Notes: generated from the letters alone by a model not told the origin. Positions 1 through 8,256 are shown, counted from the stretch's first letter. The stretch: DNA of 17,337 nucleotides from an uncultured Pseudomonadales bacterium (GCA_937998635.1 CALLDA010000243.1:1-17337), one strand, 5' to 3'. Program-made: numbers and translations.

Positions 1-472
1 CACCGAGCAGCGCCGCAACAAACCACTCTGGAAACAGGGCCATTTCGTCCTTTAGACGCTGAGCATCGTAACTCGGAAACACCGCACTATCCGCCGCTGT
101 ACACTGTATTTTCAGCAGGCTGGTTTCAGCGTATCCATACAACTCATCAACAGTTTTGTCACTGAGCAAGCCCTGATAAAGCTGCTGACCCAGATCCTCC
201 TGCAAAATATAGCCCTGTTGATAATCGACCGCGAAAACCCGGGGCGTGTGCACACCGGCTTCAGCAAGCGCACGATTAATGGCAACAAAGCCGACATTGT
301 TTTCGTGCTCCGGCGGCGCATAGGCAACCAGCATTGAAGGCTGACAATTAATCCGAAAGTATTCTCGAAAACCCGCATCACCCGATACCGACACCAAATC
401 AACTCGACTACTCAGCGGTCGCGCAGGCGAATACCTCTCTATCCAATCTTTCAGCGCGGCTTTATCTAGCAT
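1..472 (-). CDS. amgK: AmgK-like N-acetylmuramate/N-acetylglucosamine kinase, N-terminal part (cut by left edge)
   Basis: The first 157 codons of an aminoglycoside-phosphotransferase-fold (APH) kinase read from an ATG at 472 and run off the left edge, so the catalytic HxD loop is not visible. Recognisable parts are the nucleotide-loop-like GDAGFREYFR (residues 31-40), QEDLG (91-95) and LFPEWF (146-151). In Pseudomonas this family member sits divergently beside lptD, and with MurU it phosphorylates the anomeric position of MurNAc/GlcNAc in cell-wall recycling. That role is carried over here by family and position; the sequence alone proves only the APH-like fold. Upstream, GGATAAGGGTG is at best a weak ribosome site. 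A murU homologue would be expected just outside the window. Alternative: a generic APH-family phosphotransferase. Confidence 0.8.
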   Translation of the reverse strand, partial: MLDKAALKDWIERYSPARPLSSRVDLVSVSGDAGFREYFRINCQPSMLVAYAPPEHENNVGFVAINRALAEAGVHTPRVFAVDYQQGYILQEDLGQQLYQGLLSDKTVDELYGYAETSLLKIQCTAADSAVFPSYDAQRLKDEMALFPEWFVAALLG

Positions 473-660
473 ATTTTATCTAACACCCTTATCCGGCACA
501 TCCAGGTAAACACAGACCATTTATTTAGCTCCCAAAGGTAGCCATATTTTATCTGATTCCTCCTCCCAACTCTCCTTCCCAGCTCAAGTTCAGGTAGAAT
601 GTCGCGCTGAAGATATAACGCTGGCGATGCCTGGTACCGATCTTTACACTGGACAAAAAT
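473..660. promoter_or_regulatory. divergent amgK/lptD intergenic region with candidate promoters
   Basis: This 188-base gene-free stretch must hold the start signals for both amgK (-) and the lptD operon (+). On the + strand two possible -10 boxes are visible, TAGAAT at 595-600 and TATAAC at 614-619, but neither has a convincing -35 box at 16-18 bases. A pyrimidine-rich run covers about 555-580. I looked for a sigma-E type site (GAACTT ... TCTGA), as known for E. coli lptD/surA, and did not find a good one on the + strand. The promoter assignment is inference. Confidence 0.3.
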
Positions 661-3357
661 ATGCCTTCGAGCAAATACAACAAACTGCCCGACCCTGGTT
701 CGATTATGCGGAGCCTGGTGATACTGATTTTCGCCAGCTCGTTTTCACTCTGCGCCCTGGCCGAGACCGAGACTAAAAACACTGAGCTAGAAACCGAAAC
801 TGAACTTGTCGCCAACACACATCAGGAATGGATCTGCAAAGCCGGTGCCGACGGAAATTGGCAATGCTCTGAACTCACGGTCCCAGGCCGCCCCTACGCT
901 AAACCACCCCGTCGCGCACCAGCGCGGGCCGCAGCAGCCCCACCGGCTGACGAACCTCGGATAAAAGTCGCCCGTAATCTCGACTGGGTTGACGAAAGCG
1001 TTTTAACGCCTGAGCAACGCGAAGCCGCCACACCAGGCTGCTGCGGTGCCTATATTGAACCGCCGCGAGACTATCCCGACGCCGATTTCGATCCCGAACA
1101 ATCGTCAATGCGTGCCAGTGCCACCTCTACAGAGGCACAGGATAACGTTGCGACCATGACCGGCGATGTACAAATTTCACAGGGCTATCGCCAGGTGCGC
1201 AGCGATGTCGCTATCGTTGATCAAAACAACCGCACCATCGAACTAAAAGGCGGACTACAGCTCCGCGAGCCCGGCTTACTCATGCTCGGCGACCGCGCAC
1301 TGGTCAACCTCGACACCCAGGAGCTGGAAGTCGAAAATGCTACCTACATTATGCATGAAGCAGCAATTCGCGGCAGCGCCGACTTACTGAATAGAGATAT
1401 CAACGACCATATTTATATTAACAATGCCATCTATACCACTTGTGAGCCGGGCAATAACACCTGGCGCCTGGTGGCACCGAATGTTGATATCGATCCCGAT
1501 AAAGGTATCGCTACGGTTCGTCACGCCCGTATCGAAGTCAAGGGTATTCCCGTGTTCTACACGCCGTGGTTGCGCTATCCCATCGATGGTCGGCGGGCCA
1601 CCGGACTACTGTTCCCCGAGCTAAACGTCGGCGATGAAAACGGCCTCGACTACGCCCAGCCGATTTATTTAAATCTCGCACCAAATTACGATGCCACTGT
1701 CACGCCTCGTTACATACAGGAACGGGGTGAAATGCTTGAACTGGAATTGCGGCATTTATCGAAGCTCACCGAACTAACCATTGGCGGAGCCTACCTGGCC
1801 AATGACGATGGCGGTGATGACAGCGATGAGGACTACCCTGGCAAACAAACCTTTATAGGTGAAGATCGCTGGCTGGCCAATGTCGACCACAGTGGCGGTA
1901 TGGGCCGAGCCTGGAGCACCAAGATCGACTACACCAAGGTCAGCGACGAAGATTATTTTCGCGATCTCGGTAACGTCACCCTACAGGCCAGCAGCGAAAC
2001 CCACCTCAGACAATTAGCTGCCGCCGGTTATCAACTTGGCCATTGGTCCTTAGGTGTACAAGCCGTTGAATATCAAACCTTGATTAACAACACGCGACGC
2101 CAGTATCAGCAGTTACCTCGAGTGGATGCTAACGGCAACTACCGTTTTTCTCCCTGGGGCCTGGACTTAGAACTCAGCCTGGAAAATCAATATACTCAAT
2201 TTGATCATCGGGACAGCATTGATCTCAACGGCAATCCGATCGTCACCGGCAGCCGCGTCAGGGCTGACTACGCACTGACCCTGGATCATCAATGGGTGTG
2301 GGGTTATGTCCGACCTACAGTGATGGTTAAGCACCTCACCTACGATCTTGATGATCCGGTCTCGCTGGGCGGCGATGACAGCCCATCGGCCACCGTGCCG
2401 GTTGGCATTGTCGACGCCGGACTGGTTTTCGAACGGGATACCAGCTTCTTCAAAAATGCCATACAGACTTTTGAGCCACGTCTTTACTACCTGAATTCTG
2501 ACTTTGATGAGCAGAGCGCCCATCCCGATTTTGATACCTCAGAACTGACTTTTAGCTATCAACAGTTATTTCGCGATGATCGTTTCTCCGGCGGTGACCG
2601 CATTGGCGATGCCGAGCAAATTACCGTGGGGCTGACCAGCCGCTTAATTGATGCCAACACTGGTATTGAAAGGCTCCGCGGCAGCATCGGCCAGATCTTT
2701 TATCTAAAAGACCGCTATGTTTCTCTGGACCCAACACTGACCAAAGCAATTCTCAAAAACCTCGATGACCCCTCATCCCTGAGCAATATCAGTCAGCGTA
2801 ACCTGGCCACAGACCTGCTAAATGATGATTCAAATATGGCTGGTGAATTTGCTGCTTATCTGAGCCAGAACTGGCGCTTTCAGTCGGATATCCTGTTTGA
2901 TAATGACAGCGACAAAGTGGACAAGGGTAGCTTCAGCTTACGCTACAACGATGATCACAACGCCATTTTCAACACTTCTTACCGATACACCAGAAAAAAC
3001 CCTCGCATTTTTAACGGTGAGGTTTATGACGCCGACATCGAACAGGCCGACATTTCGGCCTTGCTACCCGTCACCCGCAGCTGGAGTCTTATTGGTCGCT
3101 GGAACCAGGATTTGACCAACAGCCGGGAACTGGAAGTGTTTGGTGGCCTCGAATACAACAGCTGCTGCTGGCGCGCCAGCATCATCCTCCGCCACTGGCT
3201 TGATCGAGATGACGACCTGATCATCCCCGAAGAACAACTCGAGTATGATGACGGCATCTTCTTCCAGATTCAGCTCAAAGGTCTGGCCGGCACTGGCACC
3301 AGTGTAGAGAGTATATTGAACGATGGCATTTATGGTTATGAACCCCAGGATCCCTAG
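661..3357 (+). CDS. lptD: LPS-assembly outer-membrane protein LptD
   Basis: LptD is the outer-membrane beta-barrel that, with lipoprotein LptE, inserts lipopolysaccharide into the outer leaflet. From the first ATG the protein is 898 residues. A second ATG at 706 (residue 16) starts directly at the hydrophobic signal core (about 16-34, cleavage near ALA-E) and may be the true start; neither has a good Shine-Dalgarno. A TE-rich linker (about 35-50) precedes the mature domain. An LptA/OstA-like domain covers about 150-290. The family signature FYTPWLRYPIDGRRATG (299-315) leads into the barrel. Cysteines match the E. coli disulfide scheme: C261 (in YTTCEPG) fits E. coli C173, and C835-C836 fit C724-C725. 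C59 and C69 are candidates for the N-terminal partner, and an extra CC pair lies at 127-128. The stop is TAG followed at once by TAA. It is the first gene of the operon and overlaps surA. Confidence 0.95.
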   Translation: MPSSKYNKLPDPGSIMRSLVILIFASSFSLCALAETETKNTELETETELVANTHQEWICKAGADGNWQCSELTVPGRPYAKPPRRAPARAAAAPPADEPRIKVARNLDWVDESVLTPEQREAATPGCCGAYIEPPRDYPDADFDPEQSSMRASATSTEAQDNVATMTGDVQISQGYRQVRSDVAIVDQNNRTIELKGGLQLREPGLLMLGDRALVNLDTQELEVENATYIMHEAAIRGSADLLNRDINDHIYINNAIYTTCEPGNNTWRLVAPNVDIDPDKGIATVRHARIEVKGIPVFYTPWLRYPIDGRRATGLLFPELNVGDENGLDYAQPIYLNLAPNYDATVTPRYIQERGEMLELELRHLSKLTELTIGGAYLANDDGGDDSDEDYPGKQTFIGEDRWLANVDHSGGMGRAWSTKIDYTKVSDEDYFRDLGNVTLQASSETHLRQLAAAGYQLGHWSLGVQAVEYQTLINNTRRQYQQLPRVDANGNYRFSPWGLDLELSLENQYTQFDHRDSIDLNGNPIVTGSRVRADYALTLDHQWVWGYVRPTVMVKHLTYDLDDPVSLGGDDSPSATVPVGIVDAGLVFERDTSFFKNAIQTFEPRLYYLNSDFDEQSAHPDFDTSELTFSYQQLFRDDRFSGGDRIGDAEQITVGLTSRLIDANTGIERLRGSIGQIFYLKDRYVSLDPTLTKAILKNLDDPSSLSNISQRNLATDLLNDDSNMAGEFAAYLSQNWRFQSDILFDNDSDKVDKGSFSLRYNDDHNAIFNTSYRYTRKNPRIFNGEVYDADIEQADISALLPVTRSWSLIGRWNQDLTNSRELEVFGGLEYNSCCWRASIILRHWLDRDDDLIIPEEQLEYDDGIFFQIQLKGLAGTGTSVESILNDGIYGYEPQDP

Positions 3358-4669
3358 TAATGATAGCTGCGGTAAACGCTGCGTCTACCGCAGTTTGGCG
3401 ATCGCCTTCCTGTTTGTCTTAGGCTCACAAAGCATTTCTCCAGCCTTCGCCGAGTTCCAGTCACTCGACCGTATCGTCGCCATCGTCAACGAAGATGTGG
3501 TGATGTCCAGCGAACTCGAGGAACAGGTGAACGCGCTGATTAAACAGATGCAACGCGCCCAGCAACAAGTACCATCCCGTGCTGCCATAGAATCCCAGAT
3601 GCTGGATAAATTAATTCAGGATCGCCTACAACTCGATATCGGCAAGCGAGCCGGGGTGCAAATTAGCGATACCGAACTTAATCAGGCGCTGACTGATACT
3701 GCACAAAAACAGGGCCTGACACTTGATCAGTTCGTCAGCTACGCCCATCAGGATGGCCTTACCCTCAACAAACTTCGCCAGCAGTTTAAAAAAGATATGA
3801 TAGTGGCACGTGTGCAACAGGCCATGGTCAACCGGCGAATAGAAATTACTGAACAGGAAATCGATAATTTCCTGAGCTCTGAAGAGGGTAAGTTTATGTC
3901 CTCCCCTGACGTGAATGTCGGACACATCCTGATCCGGCTGCCCAGCTCCGCCACTGAACAGGTCAAAGCCGAAGCATTCGCAAAAGCAGAGGCACTGCAA
4001 CGCCGTCTGGCCGAGGGGGAAGACTTCAAGCAACTCGCCCTGGTTAATTCCGCAGGTCCCAATGCCCTTAAAGGTGGTGATCTCGGCTGGCGTAAGACCG
4101 CGCAATTACCGGCATTATTTACCCAGGCACTCGACCAGCTTGAACCCGGCCAGGTGAGCGAAACATTGCAAAGTGATGCTGGTATTCACCTGTTGAAGCT
4201 GTATGAGCGTCGCGGTGGTGGCGAACAACTGATCGAACAGACGGAGGTACGTCACATACTCCTTAAGGCTAACGAGATACGTAGTGAGGACGACACCCGA
4301 AAACTTATCGCCAGCCTGCGAGAGCAAGCTCTGGCGAATGATAATTTCGCCGATCTGGCGCGTCAGCACTCCGACGATACCGGTTCAGCCTTAAAAGGCG
4401 GCAACCTTGGTTGGTCCATGCCGGGACAGTTTGTTCCTGAGTTTGAAAAAGCTATCAGCGAACTCGAAATAGGCACCATCAGCGAACCCATTCGTACTCA
4501 ATATGGTTGGCATATCATCGAAGTAACAGGCCAGCGCAAAGAGGATTTCAGTTCGGAAATTCTGCGCAACCAGGCCACCAATCAACTTCGCCAACGAAAG
4601 TACGCAGAAGAATTACAGGCCTGGATGGAAGAAATTCGCACTGAGGCATTCATCGATATAAAGTCATGA
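3323..4669 (+). CDS. surA: periplasmic chaperone/peptidyl-prolyl isomerase SurA
   Basis: SurA escorts unfolded outer-membrane proteins, LptD among them, across the periplasm. The reading frame gives 448 residues, close to the family norm of about 430. A signal peptide is visible (charged KRCVYR, hydrophobic core about 25-40, cleavage near AFA-E at 43-44). Then come the SurA N-terminal domain (about 46-185), parvulin domain 1 (about 197-296, starting VNVGHILIRL), parvulin domain 2 (about 308-404, starting VRHILLK and ending YGWHIIEV) and a C-terminal helix. The start is uncertain: ATG at 3323 or ATG at 3338 (residue 6), both inside the end of lptD and neither with a strong ribosome site. The overlap suggests translational coupling to lptD. 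A 10-bp hairpin (3365-3395) lies in the signal-peptide codons. It ends in an ATGA overlap with pdxA. Confidence 0.95.
   Translation: MAFMVMNPRIPSNDSCGKRCVYRSLAIAFLFVLGSQSISPAFAEFQSLDRIVAIVNEDVVMSSELEEQVNALIKQMQRAQQQVPSRAAIESQMLDKLIQDRLQLDIGKRAGVQISDTELNQALTDTAQKQGLTLDQFVSYAHQDGLTLNKLRQQFKKDMIVARVQQAMVNRRIEITEQEIDNFLSSEEGKFMSSPDVNVGHILIRLPSSATEQVKAEAFAKAEALQRRLAEGEDFKQLALVNSAGPNALKGGDLGWRKTAQLPALFTQALDQLEPGQVSETLQSDAGIHLLKLYERRGGGEQLIEQTEVRHILLKANEIRSEDDTRKLIASLREQALANDNFADLARQHSDDTGSALKGGNLGWSMPGQFVPEFEKAISELEIGTISEPIRTQYGWHIIEVTGQRKEDFSSEILRNQATNQLRQRKYAEELQAWMEEIRTEAFIDIKS
3365..3395 (+). other. stem-loop at the lptD/surA junction
   Basis: CTGCGGTA (3367-3374) and TACCGCAG (3386-3393) are perfect inverted repeats with an 11-base loop. 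A G-U and an A-U pair extend the stem to 10 bp (3365-3395). It begins 8 bases after the lptD stop and lies inside the early surA codons. Only two T residues follow the stem on the transcript side, so it is not a standard terminator. Any role in mRNA stability or coupling is inference. Confidence 0.5.
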
Positions 4670-5658
4670 TCTTACGCCTGGCCATCACCCCCGGGGAACC
4701 GGCCGGCATCGGCCCGGACCTGCTCATCAAACTGGTACAGCAGGGTAGCCCCCACGAGTTGATAGCAATCAGCGATCCGGTGCTTTTAGAACAACGTGCC
4801 CGCTTGCTCGACTTGCCATTGCAACTACGCGAGCCTTCGGGTTCAGCACTTAGCCCCGGCGAACTAGCCATTGATCCTGTCACCTTCCCAAAATCTACCA
4901 CCCCGGGAAGCCTCCATATGGATAACGCCATAACGGTGCTCGCGACGCTGAAGAAAGCCACTCAAGGCTGTATGAGCGGTGAGTTTTCCGCTTTAGTCAC
5001 CGGGCCTATCCATAAAGGCATCATTAACGATGCGGGTGTCGCCTTTAGTGGCCACACTGAATACCTGGCCGAACTAAGCAACACACCTCGCGTCGTCATG
5101 ATGCTCGCCACGCCCGGCTTGCGTGTCGCTCTGGTGACCACCCACCTACCCCTTGCAGAAGTCGCCGATGCGCTGACTCAAAACTTGCTCGAAGAGGTTC
5201 TGACAATCGTTAACAGGGATCTGCAAGACAAATTTGCGATTACTCATCCGGCCCTTCTGGTCTGTGGCCTCAACCCCCATGCCGGTGAAGGCGGGCATCT
5301 TGGTAGCGAGGAAATATCCGTTATCTCCCCCGTCATCGATAAGCTCAACAACCTGGGTTTGAATATTATCGGCCCCCTTCCAGCCGATACGGTGTTTACA
5401 CCAAAATATCTGAATCCAGCCGATGTAATCATCGCTATGTATCACGATCAGGGTCTCCCGGTGCTGAAATACAAAGGTTTCGGTAACGCGGTGAACATTA
5501 CTCTGGGGCTCCCGTTTGTGCGCACTTCTGTTGATCACGGCACAGCTCTGGATCTAGCTGGCACTGGGCAGGGCGACGCTGGCAGCCTTTTCGCCGCCAT
5601 CGATACTGCGGCGGCTATGGCCACGGCAATTACCACCAGGGCCGAGGCAGCACCGTGA
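4666..5658 (+). CDS. pdxA: 4-hydroxythreonine-4-phosphate dehydrogenase PdxA
   Basis: PdxA oxidises 4-phosphohydroxy-L-threonine with NAD(P)+ in the DXP-dependent route to pyridoxal phosphate, in the cytoplasm. The 330-residue length matches the family. It starts TPGEPAGIGPDL (8-19). The three metal-binding histidines known from E. coli (H166, H211, H266) correspond to H160 in TTHLPL, H205 in NPHAGEGG and H260 in MYHDQGLP. The C-terminal block SVDHGTALDLAGTG (288-301) is intact. The ATG sits in an ATGA overlap with the surA stop, which fixes the start by coupling, since no Shine-Dalgarno is seen. The stop overlaps the rsmA start as GTGA. The order surA-pdxA-rsmA-apaG-apaH is conserved in gammaproteobacteria. 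Confidence 0.96.
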   Translation: MILRLAITPGEPAGIGPDLLIKLVQQGSPHELIAISDPVLLEQRARLLDLPLQLREPSGSALSPGELAIDPVTFPKSTTPGSLHMDNAITVLATLKKATQGCMSGEFSALVTGPIHKGIINDAGVAFSGHTEYLAELSNTPRVVMMLATPGLRVALVTTHLPLAEVADALTQNLLEEVLTIVNRDLQDKFAITHPALLVCGLNPHAGEGGHLGSEEISVISPVIDKLNNLGLNIIGPLPADTVFTPKYLNPADVIIAMYHDQGLPVLKYKGFGNAVNITLGLPFVRTSVDHGTALDLAGTGQGDAGSLFAAIDTAAAMATAITTRAEAAP

Positions 5659-6464
5659 AGACTACATCACCCCAACAATCCAGGCATCGAGCACGCAAGC
5701 GTTTCGGTCAAAATTTTCTCGTCGACACTCACATCATTAACAATATCGTTGCGGCAATAAACGTTAAACCCGACGATCATGTCGTAGAGATTGGCCCCGG
5801 ACTGGGCGCTTTGACCGATGCCCTGATCAAAGTAGCTCGCCACCTAAGCGTCATAGAGATTGATAAAGACCTGGCTGAGCGGCTCGACCGGCGCTATGCC
5901 CACCAAAAGCACTTTACCCTACACTGTGGTGACGCTCTGAAAACTGACTTTGCCGAAATTTCCTCGGGCCAGGCCATGCGTATTGTCGGCAATTTACCCT
6001 ACAATATTTCTACGCCCTTGTTGTTTCATCTGCTGAGCTATCGAGTATCGATTAGCGATATGTACTTCATGCTACAAAAGGAGGTTGTCGATAGACTCGC
6101 TGCACCACCCGGCAATAAAAATTACGGTCGGCTCAGTGTGATGATGCAATATCACTGTCAGATTCAGGCCTTGTTTAAGGTGCCTCCAACGGCCTTTAAT
6201 CCGGCCCCCAAGGTAACATCAGCTGTGGTCCGATTAATCCCCCACTACGAACCACCCCACATCGCGACCGATCTGGACTTATTCGAACGTCTGGTCAAAA
6301 TCTGTTTTCAGCAGCGTCGAAAAACCCTGCGTAATAGTCTGAAAGTATTCACTGAGGATATGGTTGAGCTAGCTAACTCCAATATCGATTTAGGTGCCCG
6401 CCCCGAGACCCTCTCTGTGGCCGAGTTTGTCTCCCTGTCCAATCTGCTTAGCAAGACTATGTAA
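5655..6464 (+). CDS. rsmA: 16S rRNA (adenine1518-N6/adenine1519-N6)-dimethyltransferase RsmA (KsgA)
   Basis: RsmA uses S-adenosylmethionine to dimethylate the two adjacent adenines of the 3'-terminal 16S rRNA hairpin late in 30S assembly. The 269-residue protein has the family opening RKRFGQNFLVD (14-24), the SAM-binding motif I EIGPGLGALT (45-54), and the catalytic motif NLPYNIS (113-119) typical of N6-adenine methyltransferases. The C-terminal helical domain contains QQRRKTLRNSL. It starts at GTG inside the GTGA overlap with pdxA, and GAGG lies about 7 bases upstream, the clearest ribosome site in this operon. Its loss in E. coli gives kasugamycin resistance, hence the older name ksgA. Confidence 0.97.
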   Translation: MKTTSPQQSRHRARKRFGQNFLVDTHIINNIVAAINVKPDDHVVEIGPGLGALTDALIKVARHLSVIEIDKDLAERLDRRYAHQKHFTLHCGDALKTDFAEISSGQAMRIVGNLPYNISTPLLFHLLSYRVSISDMYFMLQKEVVDRLAAPPGNKNYGRLSVMMQYHCQIQALFKVPPTAFNPAPKVTSAVVRLIPHYEPPHIATDLDLFERLVKICFQQRRKTLRNSLKVFTEDMVELANSNIDLGARPETLSVAEFVSLSNLLSKTM

Positions 6465-6504
6465 ACCCGATCAACTAAACTCTACCATTTGAGCCTAAAC
6501 CACC

Positions 6505-6879
6505 ATGAACCCATGCCCTATCCAGGTCAGCGTAAGGACAGAATATCTGCCTCGACAATCTGAACCTCACAATCAGCAATACGCCTTCGCTTATCACATA
6601 TCCATTGCCAATCAGGGCGACGAGAATGCGCAGTTAATCAGTCGCCACTGGATCATTACCGATGGCAATGAATCTTGCCAGGAAGTTCAGGGCCAGGGCG
6701 TGGTCGGTGAGCAACCGGTAATCACACCTGGTGACGTCTACCAATACAGCAGCGGCGTTATCCTTGAAACAGAAATTGGCACCATGAGCGGCACCTATCA
6801 AATGCGCAGTGAATCGGGCGAGGCCTTCGATGCCCCCATCCCGACATTCCTGCTCGCCATTCCGAACGCTATCCACTAA
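6505..6879 (+). CDS. apaG: ApaG domain protein (Co2+/Mg2+ efflux protein ApaG)
   Basis: This is a 124-residue single-domain protein of fibronectin-III-like fold (E. coli ApaG is 125 residues). The conserved pattern GQGVVGEQP with GxGxxG spacing (G63, G65, G68) and the following ITPGDVYQYSSG block are intact. ApaG is linked to cobalt/magnesium resistance in Salmonella, but its biochemical role is not settled. It lies 40 bases after rsmA and 12 before apaH, with no recognisable Shine-Dalgarno (GAGCC is 10 bases upstream), so its start rests on homology and length. Confidence 0.93.
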   Translation: MNPCPIQVSVRTEYLPRQSEPHNQQYAFAYHISIANQGDENAQLISRHWIITDGNESCQEVQGQGVVGEQPVITPGDVYQYSSGVILETEIGTMSGTYQMRSESGEAFDAPIPTFLLAIPNAIH

Positions 6880-6891
6880 AGATAAAGCCCG

Positions 6892-7698
6892 GTGACAAGC
6901 TACGCAGTAGGTGATATTCAGGGTTGTCTTGAGCCACTGCAACGACTGCTCGATAAAATATCATTTTCACCCGACGAAGATGAACTTTGGGCCGCCGGAG
7001 ATATTGTCAATCGGGGTCCCGCCTCCCTCGATACCTTGCGGTTTTTAAAAAGCCTGGGAACTGCCTTCAGGATGGTACTGGGCAATCATGACTTGCACCT
7101 GCTCGCAACAGCCAGAGGTCATCGCTTGCCCTCCCCAAAAGATACTCTCGATGATATCTATCGAGCACCGGATGCCGATCAACTGCTAGATTGGCTCCAG
7201 GCCCAACCGCTTCTCATCCACGATCAGGGCTATGTAATGACCCATGCCGGGCTACCGCCCCAATGGTCACTGGACACCGCAAAACAAAGAGCCAGAGAAG
7301 TCGAAGACGTCTTACACAGCGATAAAGCAGATGCGTTTTTTCGCCAAATGTATGGCAACAACCCCGCTCAGTGGCGTGATGGGCTGACCGATACTGAACG
7401 CTGGAGGGCCATTACCAATTATTTTACCCGCATGCGATTTTGCGACCCAGAGGGTAAGCTGGAACTCGAATGTAAGCGCGGCCCGGAAAATGCTCCGGCC
7501 GGTTACCTTCCCTGGTACACACACCCAGAACGCTTAACCGCTGGTGAAAACATTATCTTTGGTCACTGGGCGGCACTGGATGGGCGCGACTGCGGTGATC
7601 ACCTTTTTCCGCTGGATACCGGTTGTGTATGGGGCAAGCGCTTACGCGTCTTCAATCTGAATGACAGAACGTACCGCCATTGCCAGTGTGACAAATAA
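6892..7698 (+). CDS. apaH: bis(5'-nucleosyl)-tetraphosphatase, symmetrical, ApaH
   Basis: ApaH hydrolyses Ap4A symmetrically to two ADP and also removes Np4 caps from bacterial RNA. The 268-residue protein is a calcineurin-type metallophosphoesterase with the metal motifs in order: GDIQG (7-11), GDIVNRGP (36-43), GNHD (64-67) and, further on, MTHAGLPP and FGHWAALDG. The start is a GTG giving MTSYAVGDIQG, at the usual distance from the first motif; AAAGA upstream is a weak ribosome site. It is the last gene of the + operon, its TAA merging into an A-rich run, with the bidirectional terminator about 85 bases further. Confidence 0.96.
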   Translation: MTSYAVGDIQGCLEPLQRLLDKISFSPDEDELWAAGDIVNRGPASLDTLRFLKSLGTAFRMVLGNHDLHLLATARGHRLPSPKDTLDDIYRAPDADQLLDWLQAQPLLIHDQGYVMTHAGLPPQWSLDTAKQRAREVEDVLHSDKADAFFRQMYGNNPAQWRDGLTDTERWRAITNYFTRMRFCDPEGKLELECKRGPENAPAGYLPWYTHPERLTAGENIIFGHWAALDGRDCGDHLFPLDTGCVWGKRLRVFNLNDRTYRHCQCDK

Positions 7699-7782
7699 AA
7701 AAGCCCACATTGGCTAAGAGTAGCTCTGTCTGCCAGCCGATAAACTTCTGTCCGGCCTGGCGGCAAGTTCTCCATCGCCAAT

Positions 7783-7810
7783 AAAAAACCGGGCTTGAGC
7801 CCGGCTTTTT
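7783..7810. terminator. bidirectional intrinsic terminator between apaH and rplQ
   Basis: The stem CCGGGC (7789-7794) / GCCCGG (7799-7804) has a TTGA loop. It is flanked by A6 (7783-7788) on the left and T5 (7806-7810) on the right, so it reads as a rho-independent terminator in both directions. It closes the lptD-apaH operon and the rpsM-rplQ operon. The rest of the 159-base gap 7699-7857 holds only a weak imperfect hairpin (7732-7761). Confidence 0.88.
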
Positions 7811-7857
7811 ATATCTTCTAATCGTTTTCAACGGTGCCTTTACACCCCGCTAACGGT

Positions 7858-8256
7858 CTATTCTTCAACTTCTTCAAACTCTTCTTCGGGCTCAGCCATG
7901 ACTCGACCGACCAATTCGATATAGGCCATCGGCGCTTTATCGCCAGTACGGTAACCGCATTTTAATATCCGCGTATAGCCGCCTGGACGCTCTTCGTAAC
8001 GCGGTCCAAGGTCGCTAAACAATTTGCCTACAGCGGCTTTATCCCGCAGTCGACTAAATGCGAGGCGCCGATTAGCGACGCTGTCTACCTTCGACAGGGT
8101 AATCAGGGGCTCCGCGAAGCGACGTAATTCCTTGGCCTTTGGCAGGGTTGTTCTGATTACTTCGTGCTCAACCAGGGAGGTCGTCATATTACGAAACATC
8201 GCTTTGCGATGTGAACTATTCCTGTTTAGCTGGCGGCCACTTTGTCGATGACGCAT
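7858..8256 (-). CDS. rplQ: 50S ribosomal protein L17
   Basis: L17 binds 23S rRNA near the exit-tunnel side of the large subunit. The 132-residue protein opens MRHRQSGRQLNRNSSHRKAM, the standard L17 start, followed by RNMTTSLVEHE and RRFAEPLITLSK. It is slightly longer than the E. coli protein (127), and the last 13 residues are strongly acidic (AEPEEEFEEVEE), which is usual in some gammaproteobacteria. AGGAAT precedes the ATG at a good distance. It is the last gene of the alpha operon and ends in TAG, ahead of the shared terminator. Confidence 0.97.
   Translation of the reverse strand: MRHRQSGRQLNRNSSHRKAMFRNMTTSLVEHEVIRTTLPKAKELRRFAEPLITLSKVDSVANRRLAFSRLRDKAAVGKLFSDLGPRYEERPGGYTRILKCGYRTGDKAPMAYIELVGRVMAEPEEEFEEVEE

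Noticed and set aside
473..660. Sigma-E promoter before lptD
   Set aside because: A GAACTT-like hexamer occurs only on the - strand and lacks a matching -10 at the right distance.
3626..4105. 159-codon - strand frame inside surA
   Set aside because: Antisense shadow of the SurA coding region; no ribosome site and no family likeness.
7697..7716. Second minus-strand terminator candidate (AGCC/GGCT stem with T6)
   Set aside because: The stem has only four pairs and lies beyond the strong terminator at 7783-7810; too weak to call.
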